This document shows positions 23,044 through 36,300 of a stretch of 64,000 nt of DNA, piece by piece. This DNA comes from Trachythela sp. YZ-2020 (lineage: Eukaryota; Cnidaria; Anthozoa; Malacalcyonacea; Clavulariidae). The position numbers were made by a program, and so were the translations under genes. Below the pieces are notes generated by a model. The model saw only the letters and a list, made by a program, of their open reading frames with translations, was not told the DNA's origin and ran no database searches. Location of the stretch: assembly GCA_016169945.1 (NCBI GenBank), contig JADLSH010000318.1:1398501-1462500 (forward strand), given 5' to 3'. Position 1 is the first letter of the stretch. Every line of letters begins with the position of its first letter.

Positions 23044-23934
23044 TTAGATAGATCCAGATAGACACATCCGACAAGAGCTCCCCTTTCCATTTCTTTTCTG
23101 ATCGCATCACAAAATAGGGTTGTTGCCAATTTTGTGGACCGTCTCCTGCGAAAACCATATTGGCAGTCGTTCAAGAGTCTATTTGTCTCGAGGAAGTGAT
23201 AGAATTGCTTTTTCTAAAATCTTAGACAACACAGGCAATATGGAAATTGGCCGGTAGTTTTCCACTAGGTCAGGGTTGGAAATGTGCTGGTTTTTAGAGA
23301 AAGGTTTAATATATGTGCTAATGGTTTTGCAATTACAGCAGAACAATATTTTAATAAATTTGGAGGAAGATGGTCGGTACCTGTTGATTTATTTCTCTTC
23401 AGGTGTCGTAGCTCTCTTTCGACAAAGGCAGTAGAGTAAACTGGAAAATTTCATTCGTACGTAATGGTCTTTTTAGTAAGAAACGCCAGACAATATCTGT
23501 TGATGGGAGAGCTGACGCCTTCAGATTCGTTACAACGTTTGAAAAGTATTCTCCAAATCTATTTACACGTTCCTTGATATCATTTGAATATGGAATTCTG
23601 TTTCTAGAGTTTACGGGAAAAATTTACGAGGATCCAAGTGGTTATTGTTCAACAAAGAGTGGTGGTAAGATGCTTTTGCTTTCTTCACTAAGTTGGTACA
23701 TTTGTTACGTTGCCTTTTGTATTCACATCAAGAGATTTCATCATTGCGCTTTCTTGCTCTCCGTAGAAGTTGATCTCTCTTGTTCATTTCCCTTTTAATA
23801 GACTCGTCAAGCCATTCACATGGTTTTCTTTTCACACGCTTTTCGAACATTGGTACATGAGTGTCGAAAAGTCCTTTTAATTTCACAGAGAGATAATCAA
23901 CAGCAGAATTAACATCGGTATATTTTAGTGTCTA

Positions 23935-24300
23935 AACTCTAATAAAGTAATTTTTGAATTTTTAATGAAGAAAACTCTACTCTGAACAAAGTTTTAATTA
24001 GTTTTAACCGATTAAGTCTGAAAATTGAAGCGACGTTTTGAAAACGAGGCTTTACTTGGCTTTACAATAATACTGAAAACGTTGCGAACTTTAAGCCTCG
24101 TTTTCAAAACGAGGCTAAAGTCTAAAAATTTAACGCTGAAAACGTTGCAAATTTAAGTCTCGGTTTCAAAGCGAGGTTCTAAGTCTGAAGAAGTGGACAA
24201 AAAGCGAAGCGCTTAGCCTTTACTTTTGTCGACGAAATTTAAGAAACATGTAACGTATTCATGAATTTCACAATTACACCTATAGTACCGTTCTCTCTGA
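23935..24300. other. SYNRG 3' flank, no gene; short AACGAGGC repeats
   Basis: AT-rich, with three dispersed copies of a GTTTTCAAAACGAGGC-like stretch (about 24030, 24095, 24160). It probably contains the SYNRG 3' UTR, but no polyadenylation site was assigned. Confidence 0.4.
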
Positions 24301-24308
24301 TGAGGTTT

Positions 24309-27300
24309 TCATATTAAGCTATTCGCGACATTAAACTGTATAGATGGCAACACGGAGTCTACTTTATTACACCAAAAGTTCGCACAAGTCATATGGTATT
24401 GTCTATTGCCATAGTTTAATTTACCGCGCTGGCTCTTTTGCGATGAATTCGCGCACGATTTATCCACGTTTAATAAGCAAACACCACACGACATGCTGAC
24501 GTCATCACCATCGTTGATATGGCAACCAGAAAAGTTAAAATTTTCCATGGGCTATAATTAAACATAAAAATTAAATTAATGACACTGGCTACCTGTGCCC
24601 CACCCCCCTCTTGCATTTGAGAAAAATTCTCAAACTTTGCATGGAATTATTGCTTTGCTTAGGGCTATGTAAAATGAAGCTGAAATGGAAATATTCTTAC
24701 CATTAATTTCTTGAAAGGCTGAAAGCTCATATATGTCTTCCAGATATTATCAACATTCTGAAGATTTTCCTTTAACTTCTTGTTATTAGGTGCTGCAAGA
24801 ATATAAATATGTATTTAGATATGGTAGGACGTAACTTTGGAACAATATCAGTTGTGGCGGACACTAAGGGGGGCGATGGGGATATCAGCTATGAAAGCAT
24901 TGGTAGGTTATAAATTGAGCAAATTTGCATGAAATCAATACTGAAATGCAAGGCAAAAAAGTCTAAAGAATTGAGATTTGCAGCAACAAAAGGGTGGTAA
25001 TATGGATTATGGTGGCAACCAAAATCCCTCCCCCACATTTTGCGAAGTGTCCGCCACTGTTTATCAGTCCTGTTATTTGTACAGTTGATGATTGTGTAAT
25101 TGATTGTAAAGTGAATAGAAAGGACTTTCGAAATAAAAATGTGTTTTTGAAAGAAGTGCGTAATCATACCTGATTTTAGTACTGAAGCTTTAACTCTCTG
25201 AGATACACAATAAATTTCAATAATGGCTGGAAGGGAGAGAAAACAAATTTAGTGAATTAGAACAACTGTGTACATAAATACATTAACCCATTAACGCTCA
25301 ACACTTTCTTTTGATAAATAGAATCATGTGGCGCGAGTACATTGCGGCTTAATTACACGAGGCATGGGTAGACATTCTGGTTAACCCATTTACACTTTAC
25401 CCTAATAACCCTAATTGACAAATATAATCATCTGGTGTTAGAGAGGGTAAGAAGGGCGCATTAGGGCACATTGAACCTTAATGGTTTAAGGTCGAGATAC
25501 GCCCTGCAAAACAAAGTGATAACTAAACCCTGGTGTCCATTTCCTGGGTAACTGTCGTGAATGTCAAGTCATGTTCGACGATGTAAAATAGTCTGGATCT
25601 ATCACGTCTTTGTGCACTGTATGTAAAACAATCTTTACTGACTGTAGAGACATATAATAGGAATATAGGTAGATATATATCGACACTCTGTTACATCGGT
25701 CACTTTTATATGTTCACAACAATTTCGATTAAATGGAAACCAGGCTCAAGCTGTGGTCTAGGTGTAGGCTGGGGCCTGGGGGTTTGGATTATGTCATTAG
25801 ATTTCGGATTATAATTTCTTACCTGAAAAATGCGATATTCCTTGTTGTGAGGAGAAAATTTCGTTCATGATATCTGGATCAGAAATATTTTGCAGAGTCT
25901 GGCAAGACTTCATGATCACAGTGAAACAACTTGTAAGACATTTCAACCAAGCTTTCTCGTGATGATCAGTACTCTATGGAGAACGAAATACATGGCTTAA
26001 CATCAATCCGTGGATCTCAGAAAGCGTTCAGCCCCGGTCAAACGAGGGTGAAAGTTGATGAGAGTTGCAACTCTCGCTCGTGTTTGACCGTTACGTGTTT
26101 GACATTAGCGAGTTTACGATTGACGACGCGGTGTGCGAAGACGCCGTAGAACCAAAAAGAAAAATATGAAAACTCACCTTAAAACATACTACGTTGTCAA
26201 CACGGCGTAGAATTGGAAAAATTGCGTTTCGTAGTGCAATAAGACGCCGCGGGAAAAAGTGAAGACACCCCAAACGCACTACTCTTCAGTCCTCTTGCGG
26301 CGTCTTCGCACACCGCGTCGTCAATCGTAAACTCGCTAATGTTACTACAGGAGGAAACGTAAACAAAACTAACTTTACACAGGGCCGTGGGTTCAATTCC
26401 TGCCAGAGGACCTAGTGTTGCATTTTTCGCAACCGCTCCTGGTTAGGTCTTAAAATTGTGTATATATCTACGCACTTGGATTATCCACCAAACCCAGTAT
26501 TCTAGTTCAACCAAGTGAAGTGCAAAAAAATCTTTGAAGTTTACCTTATCACAACCCGCACACCCGATAACCTATATATACAGAACTTACGGTTACAGCT
26601 CAGCAACTGGCCTCTGTAGCTCAGTTGATTAGAGCGCTGCACCGGAATCGCAGGGCCGTGGGTTCAATTCCTGCCAGAGGACCTAGTGTTGCATTTTTCG
26701 CAACCGCTCCTGGTTAGGTCTTAAAATTGTGTATATATCTACGCACTTGGATTATCCACCAAACCCAGTATTCTAGTTCAACCAAGTGAAGTGCAAAAAA
26801 ATATTTGAAGTTTAACTTTACACTGGATATTTGAAGTTTAACTTTACACTGAAATTGTGATAAGAGAAGCATTTTGCAGAAATCGAACCACAGTCACATA
26901 GATGAAAGACGCACGTAATAACCCACTGTGCTACTAACTATCACCCCATCATCACAAGTCACCCACCTCATCCTCTCCTGTCAGGGTGTAACGTTGTGAA
27001 GCTTGCAGAGGTACAGACATCACGTGAGCAGAACGTTGCACAGTTTTACTTTCAAATGACCCAAACTGCTGGCTTGACTCACTGGCGCCCGTCAGCTCAC
27101 CAAATACATCACTTTTGTTCCTATCAACTGCTGGAAACGATTGGGAACCTAGATAAGGACAATCATTTTGTGGAGAAGTTCTGCAATGAATATGTAAACT
27201 TGTCAAACGAGGATGAGAGTTGATGAGAGTTGGCAAGCGAGAGTTTGCATGAGACTTTCATCAACTTTCATGCCCCAGTCAAACGAGAACAAAAGTTGCA

Positions 27301-30300
27301 TGAGAGTTGACTGGATATTATCACGCGTACCGGTCAAACGAGGGAAAACTCTCATCAACTCTTATCAAAATTTGAACCAGCTCAAAGTTGATGAGAGTTG
27401 ATGAAAGTTGATGAAAGTGCATGAGAGTCGATGAGAGTTGGCGATCAAACGCGAGCGAGAGTTGCAACTCTCTTTGACTCTCATCAACTCTCATCCCCGT
27501 TTGACCGGGGCATTACCGTTCTACCAACCTTCGTTGGATTTTTGCAGCTGACCAAACATGGATAACTTATCTGACGTCATTGTCTTTGGCGGCTCTCGAT
27601 TGTTTAGCTCAGTACTACTCGTTCCAGGCGGCGTGCCGGAAAGAGATTGGAAACTACCAAATGATTGATCATTTGTTGCTGCACTACTCGACCAATTTAT
27701 GTTAGATAAAGTTGTCGAGGTGGTGACGCTGGCATCGTTTGGTTTCAAAATTCGGAAATCAGAAAATTTATCATCAATTTGACCAGCTTTCGAGGTTTTC
27801 CATTTTGACCAGTCCGGGTGTTTTACAGCATCGACATGTGGGATTGGATGGAAGATAGCGTCTGTTGTGGTATCTGGGTCTGTGGGGGCCATGCTTGTTT
27901 GTTCTGATTGAGGGTCGGGGGTGATATTAGATGTTGATGCGAGCGAGATATCTGGTGTTGACTCATTCTGTAAGGAAGACAACATATAGATATTCAATAA
28001 AGGAAACTCTAGATTAAGTTTCTGTAGATGGAAATTTGGGATGAAAAAACAACATACATTCTAACGATTGTAGGATTATAACTCGGGTAAATTACATTAG
28101 ATGATGCTGCTCTGAGTGACTCCACACCAGGCAACGTAACAAATTGCTTGACCGCGGTGGGAATCGAACCAATTATCAAGCAATTTTTCAGCTTGTCTGG
28201 TGTGGAGGTACTTGGAGTAGCGTCATCTAAAATAACATGCATACTTACGACCTAACCGACAGCAGTTGCGAAAGACTCAATGTTGGTCGAGTATACTGAA
28301 ATACGATCAGTTAACAGTTCTAATGTTAACCACCACCTACTGGCATGTAACGCTGACTGACACCCACCAATTACTGCAACAAAACAACTTACTTTATATC
28401 ATTACATGCTTTTTCAACTGACCTGAAAAATATTTTCTGGAAACGAAGGGATGGGTGCTGTTACACACGATGCTAATTTCTCCAATGTAAGTTTATTAAC
28501 TTGAAGACCAACCTGAAAATGTACAATGATTGAAGGTATTGAATTAAAACGTATTAAATATTAATAACTAAACTAACTTTATCTATACTCATGGACAGCT
28601 CCACAGAGGTCCAGTAAAGATCATCCCAGTGTCACTACAGGAGGAAACCTAAACTGAACTATATTTATACTGGATAACTCTATCAGTTTGAAACTGTTCT
28701 CCCTAGAGGTCCAGTAAGAGCCATCCCTTATTGCTCAGTGTTGCTACAGGAGGAAACCAGAGTACCTGGAGAATACCTGCAATGTTCGGTAGAATCAAAC
28801 TCAAAGCACTCTTCTCACATGCGACGGACGCGAAATTATAATCAGCCAACTGTATATTGCAGGAATCTAACTTCACACAAAGAGGTAGAAGACACATGCC
28901 CTAACCACTGTTCTACCAACACTGTTAGCTATGATGATTGTTTGTGTAAATATGAAATTTTACCTGAGCCAGAGCGACCATCCCAAGAATAAGGTAAAGT
29001 TCTTCTTCGTTCAATTCCCCTGGGGCAGCTTTGTTACATTTTGACCATATATGGCCAAGTTTATCACGTGGTAGGTCAGATGACAGCAAGATGGGATATA
29101 ATTGGCTGGTGCTTATGACATCACCAGCTGGTGAGGAGCACATTTTGTGGATCTGTTTATAGACTGCAGGCAACATGTTGGTGTTTTTACTCCATTCAGG
29201 AAGAGATACCCCATACACTTGTTGTTCTGGGTCAACTGCAGGAGACTCTTGGCCAACTTCTGGAGGAGCTAAAATACAACATTTGAAGCTTTATTTAAAT
29301 TTGACTAGTTAAACTAAACTTACTGTATTTATACTGGGCAGTTCTATGAGTTCTAACTGTTCTTCCTAGAGCTCCAGTAAGCGTCATCACTTATTGTCAG
29401 GGGTGTATATAGTTACCAGCGGGGTTACTTTTCCCCCCACCCCCAATTTTGAAAGGGTGGAGTGGCTATTTCAGAGTGGCCATTTCCTGCTTTTTCAGGG
29501 TGAAATTCTTGCAAGAAGTTGTACAGTTGGAAGAAAATCTTACTTCGATGAATTTAAAGATTCCTCTTTTTCCTCATTTCCTTTTTACGGTCACTTTCTT
29601 CCCAACAAACACAGGGGGTGGTAATCATATACACCCCCTGCTTATTGGTTGAGTGTAACTACAGGAGGAATCGGAGTATCCAGAGAAAACCTGCAGCATT
29701 TGAGGGTCATATTGGAAACACTCTTCTCACATACAACTGTGGTGAAATTATAATGAGACAACTGTATATTGCAGGAATCGGTTGCAGAGGTGAAAGACAC
29801 ATGTACAAAAATCTTGATATTTACCCATACCTAATACTGGCATCACTCACATCATATATACCGAATTTGCGGTTGATGCTCAGTAACTGGACTCTGTAGC
29901 TCAGTTGGTTAGGGCGCTGCATCGGAATCGCAGGGCCGCAGGTTCGGTTCCTGCCAGAGGGCCCAAGTTGCATTTTTCGCAACTGCTCCTGGCTAGGTCT
30001 AAGGAATGTATATAAATTTTCCTTTGAGTATTCCATCTACATACACCTTTTACTATTTGTACATTACATGCTCAGAACATACAAAGCTGACCAACCTTGA
30101 TTATGTACAGGTGCAGATAATGTATCATTCCTTGGAACCTCGGACTGAAAATCTCCGAATTCACCTTCACTGATAATCCCTGCATTCCCCTGTGACGCAG
30201 GTGTATTTGTGACCAACATCCCATTTGATCCAACTGGGACCTGAGAGATCCACATAGTTCCAGTCTGTACTGTGTTAACAGGTTGTGAAAACATACCCAT

Positions 30301-33300
30301 TTCACCTCTAGGTTCCTGCCATGAACTCTGATCACCCTCGTTACCACCTTCCCACTTCCCAGATTCCGACATAGGGGGCCCAAGTCCCTCTGTTGAAATA
30401 AGGTATCCCTGCCCTGAACTATTTAGCCCCAATTCTGTTGATGGATTCTGATCTGGGAAAAAAGTTTCTGTTGCACTGCTAAAATCGGACCAATCATCAC
30501 CAGTGTTTGCAGTCATGTGACTCACTGGTACACCACTCTCCACAGGTTGCACCAAAGCAGATTGGGGGATGGTGAAAATTTCGGACAATGAGTCCAGGTT
30601 TTCAAATTTACTCGCCTTTGCTGATTCTGTAAAATGACTCGAGTGTGCTTTGATTGTTTTCGAGATTTTGGGTTTTTCAAATCTTTTGCCAGAAAAGTGA
30701 GACTGGGTGTCCAGTGTGAGTGATTTCTGCATTAAATCTTCAATACTCGGAGTTGCTGGCGCTGTAAAAGAAAAAGAAAAAAGGAAAAGGAAATCTACTA
30801 TACTTGAGTGTTGGTTGGATTTAACCTGAAAAATATAACAAGAACTTTGACGTTTCGAGCACAGGCCCCTTCTTGGATACTAAGCCCAAGGGCCTTCGTT
30901 TGAAAGGTTAAAATTATTCTTATATTTTTGAGGTACTTTGATCCAACAAAGTTACAAACCCTGTATAAATGCATACCATTTACTCTGTTTTCTGCTTGAT
31001 GTGCACTGCTAGGAAGTGCCACTTTAGTGTCCACAGTATTAATATGTTGCTGACTAGTTTTATCACCAGTCGTAACACCAAATACATCTGATGGATTTCC
31101 CCTTGCAACTTCTGGCTGTTGTACAATGCTAGTAATCGATGGATGACCAGTAATGATAGGTTGTTGACTAGTTTGATCACCAGAACTGACACTAAATATA
31201 TCCGATTGATTAGTCCTCGGCACTTCAGGCAGTTGTGGACTGGGCGTTCCTGGAAACTGCATTGCCGAACTCTGTTGAAAATCACCAAAGTCATCATGTA
31301 CAGATTTTGAACTAAATCCTTGAAACTGGTCAAAATCTCCAGTAGATTGGGAGTTTGCTATAGTGGGATTCATGTTAGGTATGCTGGGTGGTATTTGGCT
31401 AGGCATGTTGCTTGAATCTTGTGGCACTAAAGAATACAGAATCAGAATAACCATCACCATTATCACCACTACTAAAACCACCACCATCATCATCTAGCGT
31501 ATCCGTAAAATTTGTTCCCTATAGTATATCACTATAGCAAGTATTTGCGCATGATTTGCCGCTTTGAGCAGGAACAATGGAATTTGGTAGAAGTACGATA
31601 ATGCCAAGATGCTATTTCAAGCGATAAAAGTATGCAAAATACATACAGTATGCTAGAAAAGGGAATTTGTTTTGCGACATTTTTTTGCATACGTTTAAAA
31701 CCCTTAACAGAAACGTATGTAAAGTGTGTGTGGTGTTCTTGTTTTCAAAAGGAACGGCGAATCAAAAGGAACAATGGTTCCGACCTGAATAGTGTTGTTC
31801 CTTTTGCTTTATGTTCCGTAAATGGGAACCGTTTAAGAACGGATTGATTAGGAACATCAAACTTCGTTCCTTTTCATTGTTCCGCTTGATAGGACTAAAA
31901 TGTTCCGCTAAGCGGAACGTTTTCAGAAATACTCTGTTTGTTTGCTAATATTTGTTCCCTTATAAACTTGTTCCCTTATAAGTTTACCGAAAGGGAACGA
32001 TATTTCATGCACATATCGTTCCCTTATGTCGTTCCTATTACAAAAACAGAATATTCTGCAATTGGGAACTATAAGAACAACTCGTTCCTATTTTCAGAAA
32101 CGGAACAATATAATACCAGTTGGTTACAACCACTTACTATATTTATTAGCGTCGAACTAGGTGTTTAAATATAGGTTTAAAATATCTTCAAAGGTTCAAT
32201 TAGTTTAAAGTTAGTTCAATTTTTGTTAAATAAAACAGTACGGGCAAACTCTTCGCTCTGTTTATTTGTCAAATTTGCTGAAAATTTTAGCCTATTATGT
32301 AAGACAATCTTACGACATGTTTTTAACATTTTAATCATTCAATATCAATGAATCTGCACACATTCATTTCAGATACAATATCACACTTATGAAAATATAA
32401 TTACTGTTACATATGTTTGATGTCCAACACTACAATGTTACTTTTTAAAAAATACTTTTAATATCAAATGCATATATTTTTGCTGGATAACAAGTAACTG
32501 TCAAAAAAATTATTCGTCATAGTCTGACCGATCCGACGGCAAAATTTCGATCTAATGAAAAGGTCCATTTTTAACTGCTTTTTGGTAAACCTGGATCAGA
32601 TGTTTCAATTAACACAGAGATACAAAAATTCTGGTCTGACCGATCTGGCCATTAAATGGAAAGCGAAAGCGCCTAATGATTGAACTTATGAAATAGTAGT
32701 CACGACGTTCAAATTTTATAAATGTACGAGTGATTTTGATTTTTTTAGTATCTAGTAGTTACAAGGTACTTTTGGGGGCTTAACACAACATTAGGAACAT
32801 CTTTATCACGATTGTTCATGTTTTCAATTGCTCTCAACATGGGACAACGATCATTCATTACTTTTACTTGAACTGTGCGTCGTACTACGCGTTGTAAAAT
32901 TTCATAATCCTTCGCGTGCTTCGCAACGGAACCATTAAGATCAAACACATCACGTGTCCTTCCTGTCACCAACATCCAGGCGTCGATATCGGGGTCGGCC
33001 TGACTCCAGAAATCTCGTTCTCTCTTCTCCAGCCTCCTCTCCGCCTTGTCCGTTCGCGAACAAAACGACAATGCGTGGAACTTTGATAGTTTTTTATTGT
33101 GAAAGTTCCAATCCCAAAGTTCCACAATCTTCTGATAATATTTCGTGTCATTTAATACCCATGTGGATAGCGCCAGAAAACGTGGGGATGAGGAATCTTT
33201 CTGACATTCATCAAGTTTAGGAGTTTCGTGGAGTTGTTGTTCGATGGTTTTCGACGTCCCTTCGACATTTTCACCTTCTACACTATTTTGGTCCAATGGT

Positions 33301-36300
33301 GGCGAATTTGAATTTTGAAGTAGGTTCTGCTGTTTCTGTACGTGGAGGTGTGGTGCATGTCTCATCTCGTTCGGATTCATTGGAGCAATCAAGTTCGTGA
33401 AGCAGAGCGTCGGAGGTTAAGTGGAAATGTGGCCGACTGATGTTTCTTCTGACCGCTTTGCTTTTTCTTTTACAGCAAATTTTCTGGCGTTTACGCGAGT
33501 CGTTCTTGGCAACTGAAGATTGGAAGGGGCCGTGATCACTTGCTATTGTGTTGCTTTCGATATCAGGAATGTGGAGGGAAGTAGATGGTTCATTACACGA
33601 CTGTTGATGAAGAGGTGGTACAATTTCGCGTTCGCGGTGGTACAATTAGGTGACAAGACTTTGCGTCGTTTCAGGCAAGCACGTTTACGAACTGTGGAGT
33701 GGAAAAGCTCGTCGTCACTTTCCGAATTCGTATTCTCGCGACGCTCGCGTTGTTGGGAAATATCGACGGAGGAACTTTCATCGCTTGAGAACGTAAATCG
33801 CCGCTCACGACGACGTACAAATGCATTTTGATCTGATTGGGAGGGATTACGCGAAAGAGAACACCCAACTGCTCTACTTCGTCTTTTACGCGCCAATCTT
33901 TGTCGGTTAAACTCAGCTTCAAACGATGCGTGTATCACAGTTGATGTTGGTGGCTGTGTATCAGAGAAGTCGGTGTGGACAAGATCTTGGTTTGTTATTC
34001 GTGCCATCTCTCGTACCACAGCTCCTCCGGGTCGATGTGCTCACGATACGTTGTAATTTCATTGGCCAACCAAGCAACACAGTCCATCGCAATGCGTCGA
34101 TGCACGTTTTCATCATCGTCACGAATTTCGGGGACTTGATTCGTGGTAATGTAAAAGGGGCTGTTGTTCATAACCGTCCGTGGCAAACCATGCTTGACCG
34201 CCGTAACCATCCAACCGCCTTGCAAGATCGTCCACGATGCCCACGATGTTTTCCCCGAGTCTTTTGGACCTTCGAGCACCAACTTTCGGGTTTTGTGAGG
34301 CATTTTTGATGCCATTAAGCACTGATAAAAGTTGTTGGAAAAGTTGGCTCCGGTAACGACGTCTGGGAAAGAATTTAGCACGCCTTCTTCAAAATACGAA
34401 GGTTGAGGGGCCTTTTGGCAGTCGTAGGGAACAAATGCTCTTGGCGAGAGGATTCCACATTTCTCCAGCGCGATAGCAAGACGAACAAAGTCCCGAGTTG
34501 ATATTTTGAAGAAATACCCATTGGAAACTTCGAACAAGTCCAAGTCAAACTCAATCTGTGCAATTATTTCGCAGGCAGGGTGCGAGAGGATTCTCAGCAG
34601 CGACGATAAATGTTTCAATACCCTGGATCGTATGGGTTCGTTGACCAAGATCTTATGAAGGTAACTTTCAACATTCATCATGTTAACGTACGCCATTGTT
34701 GCTCCTGCGGGTTTGGCATAGATCTCACCTCGGTGTAGTGCGTGGTTGCAATTTTTCATTAATGTTGCTATTTTTTTACAGTTGTTGGTAACTCGTCGGT
34801 GGTAGATGAAAGACACGGGCCGTCCATTTGAGCAGTCAACATTGTTTTAATGTCGACGGTCATGCCATCCGATTTTAATTTTGATATTGATTGATGAAGG
34901 ATATTATCAAATTCTGCGCTGTTCACTACGATGGATTGTCCGCATCATGGATTGTCTGCATCAACGCTATCATCACTTTCTTCGGCGGACGTGGTGCGGG
35001 AAGAGTTTGACAAGCAATAGTCATTAGACGTCTTCACCATATCAGTTATCAGTTCGTTGTTATGATCTTTAACCACTTGAAATAGCCGACGTGAAGCAGT
35101 GTCCATTAGATCGTTACTCGACACATTATTAGCTCTCGATGTTTTGCTCATCGCAAGAATCCATTTCTCTATACACGATGAAATAAGCCACTGCAGGATA
35201 AACATCTTCGGCCGCGTCAGTTTCGGCTTCGCTGCATTCTTTTTCTGCGTTTTTTTTTGCATTTGTAGATACGGCCGTGACGCTTGAAAAAAAGAATTGC
35301 ACGCCGTTTACTCTGCTCAAAACGTCGTCTAACTGTAACCTTTTACTGGAAATGAGGTTGTTGGCCATTTCCAGGTCTTCTTGCGTCACACGCCACGTAG
35401 CCCTACAGGCGATTGCTTTCAAATCACCATTGATCTGCAAAGTTCGCAAAACGTTTACGATACAAGTCACATCGGGAAAAGATTTTAAACGTGCACATAA
35501 TGAAAACTGCCATACACTTACCAGTGGCAATATATTTGCTCTTAACGAATGACGAACTCTCTTGGACGTTAACTCTTTCCGCGGCCTTCGTGGCGGCATA
35601 TTTTGACCGTATTAAAATATATTATAGACAAATTTGTGTTTGAAACCTTCGGACACGTACGTTCTCAAACCGGTTAGCAGAAACGAAAACAGAGAATTAA
35701 CAATCGCCTTAAAACATTCAACTTGAAATTTGCAAGTGGGAACAATATTTTGTACTTTGGTCATTACTACCATCGTCACCAACATCACCATCGTCACCAA
35801 CATCACCATCATCACCAACATCACCATCATCACCAACATCACCAACATCACTATCATCACCAACATCATCATTGCCATCGACACCACCATCATCATCATC
35901 ACCATCACCACCATCCAAATTGTACCAACTTGTGAAGATCATAAACTCTCTAATGTCAAACAACTCCCTACCTTGAAAAGCACTGCATTTAGACTTTGTA
36001 ACATTTCCAAGGGACCCCAATAAAGATGCCATTCCACCTGAGTTCCCTTTCTTTCCAAACAAATCATTCAAAGGATTCTCAACTTGTGACGTCTTTGACT
36101 GCCCCCCTCCTCTTTGCTTCAAAGCCATTAATCTTTTTTGTTGCTCCTCAAAGTTTCGTTTTTTCTTGAAGCTCTCAAGTTCGGCCTGTGTCATGGGTCT
36201 TGTAGACTGCGGTTGTGACACAACAGTTGAGGGAAAATTTTGAGGCATGGGGTTCATGTTTTGTACAAATGTCGGCCTCGGTTGAAAGCTGCCTTGAAAG

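Larger units (their letters stand above)
21800..23930 (-). pseudogene. Non-LTR retrotransposon (LINE) ORF2 remnant, interrupted by a SINE and a MITE
   Basis: Reading minus: 23850-23740 gives CEWLDESIKREMNKRDQLL-type sequence (the linker after the endonuclease); 23174-23050 gives LNDCQYGFRRRRSTKLATTL; 22870-22430 gives GVPQGSILGPLMFIVFFND and the catalytic-site motif YADDT; and 22120-21850 gives the C-terminal LATNFERSYKKASGRLRLL region. Frames are broken by stops and by two insertions: the Harbinger MITE at 22873-23043 and a tRNA-SINE at about 22190-22395. It is 5'-truncated and dead. It fills much of the DHX9-SYNRG intergenic space. I do not assign a clade. Confidence 0.88.

Noticed and set aside
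26610..26690. Functional tRNA genes at the SINE heads (also 22320-22395, 29888-29965, 7470-7545)
   Set aside because: The anticodon stem is mismatched, position 33 is not T, and each is followed by the same SINE core and tail.
28009..28242. Extra SYNRG exon encoding a Ser/Thr-Pro stretch
   Set aside because: The flanking exons (28423-28512 and 27529-27967) join in phase 0 directly, and this frame arises from an inverted repeat; inclusion would need an unsupported phase.
30798..31493. Read-through ends of the SYNRG ORF on both sides of 30977-31426
   Set aside because: Sequence beyond the GT and AG borders is intronic and includes family C repeat pieces.
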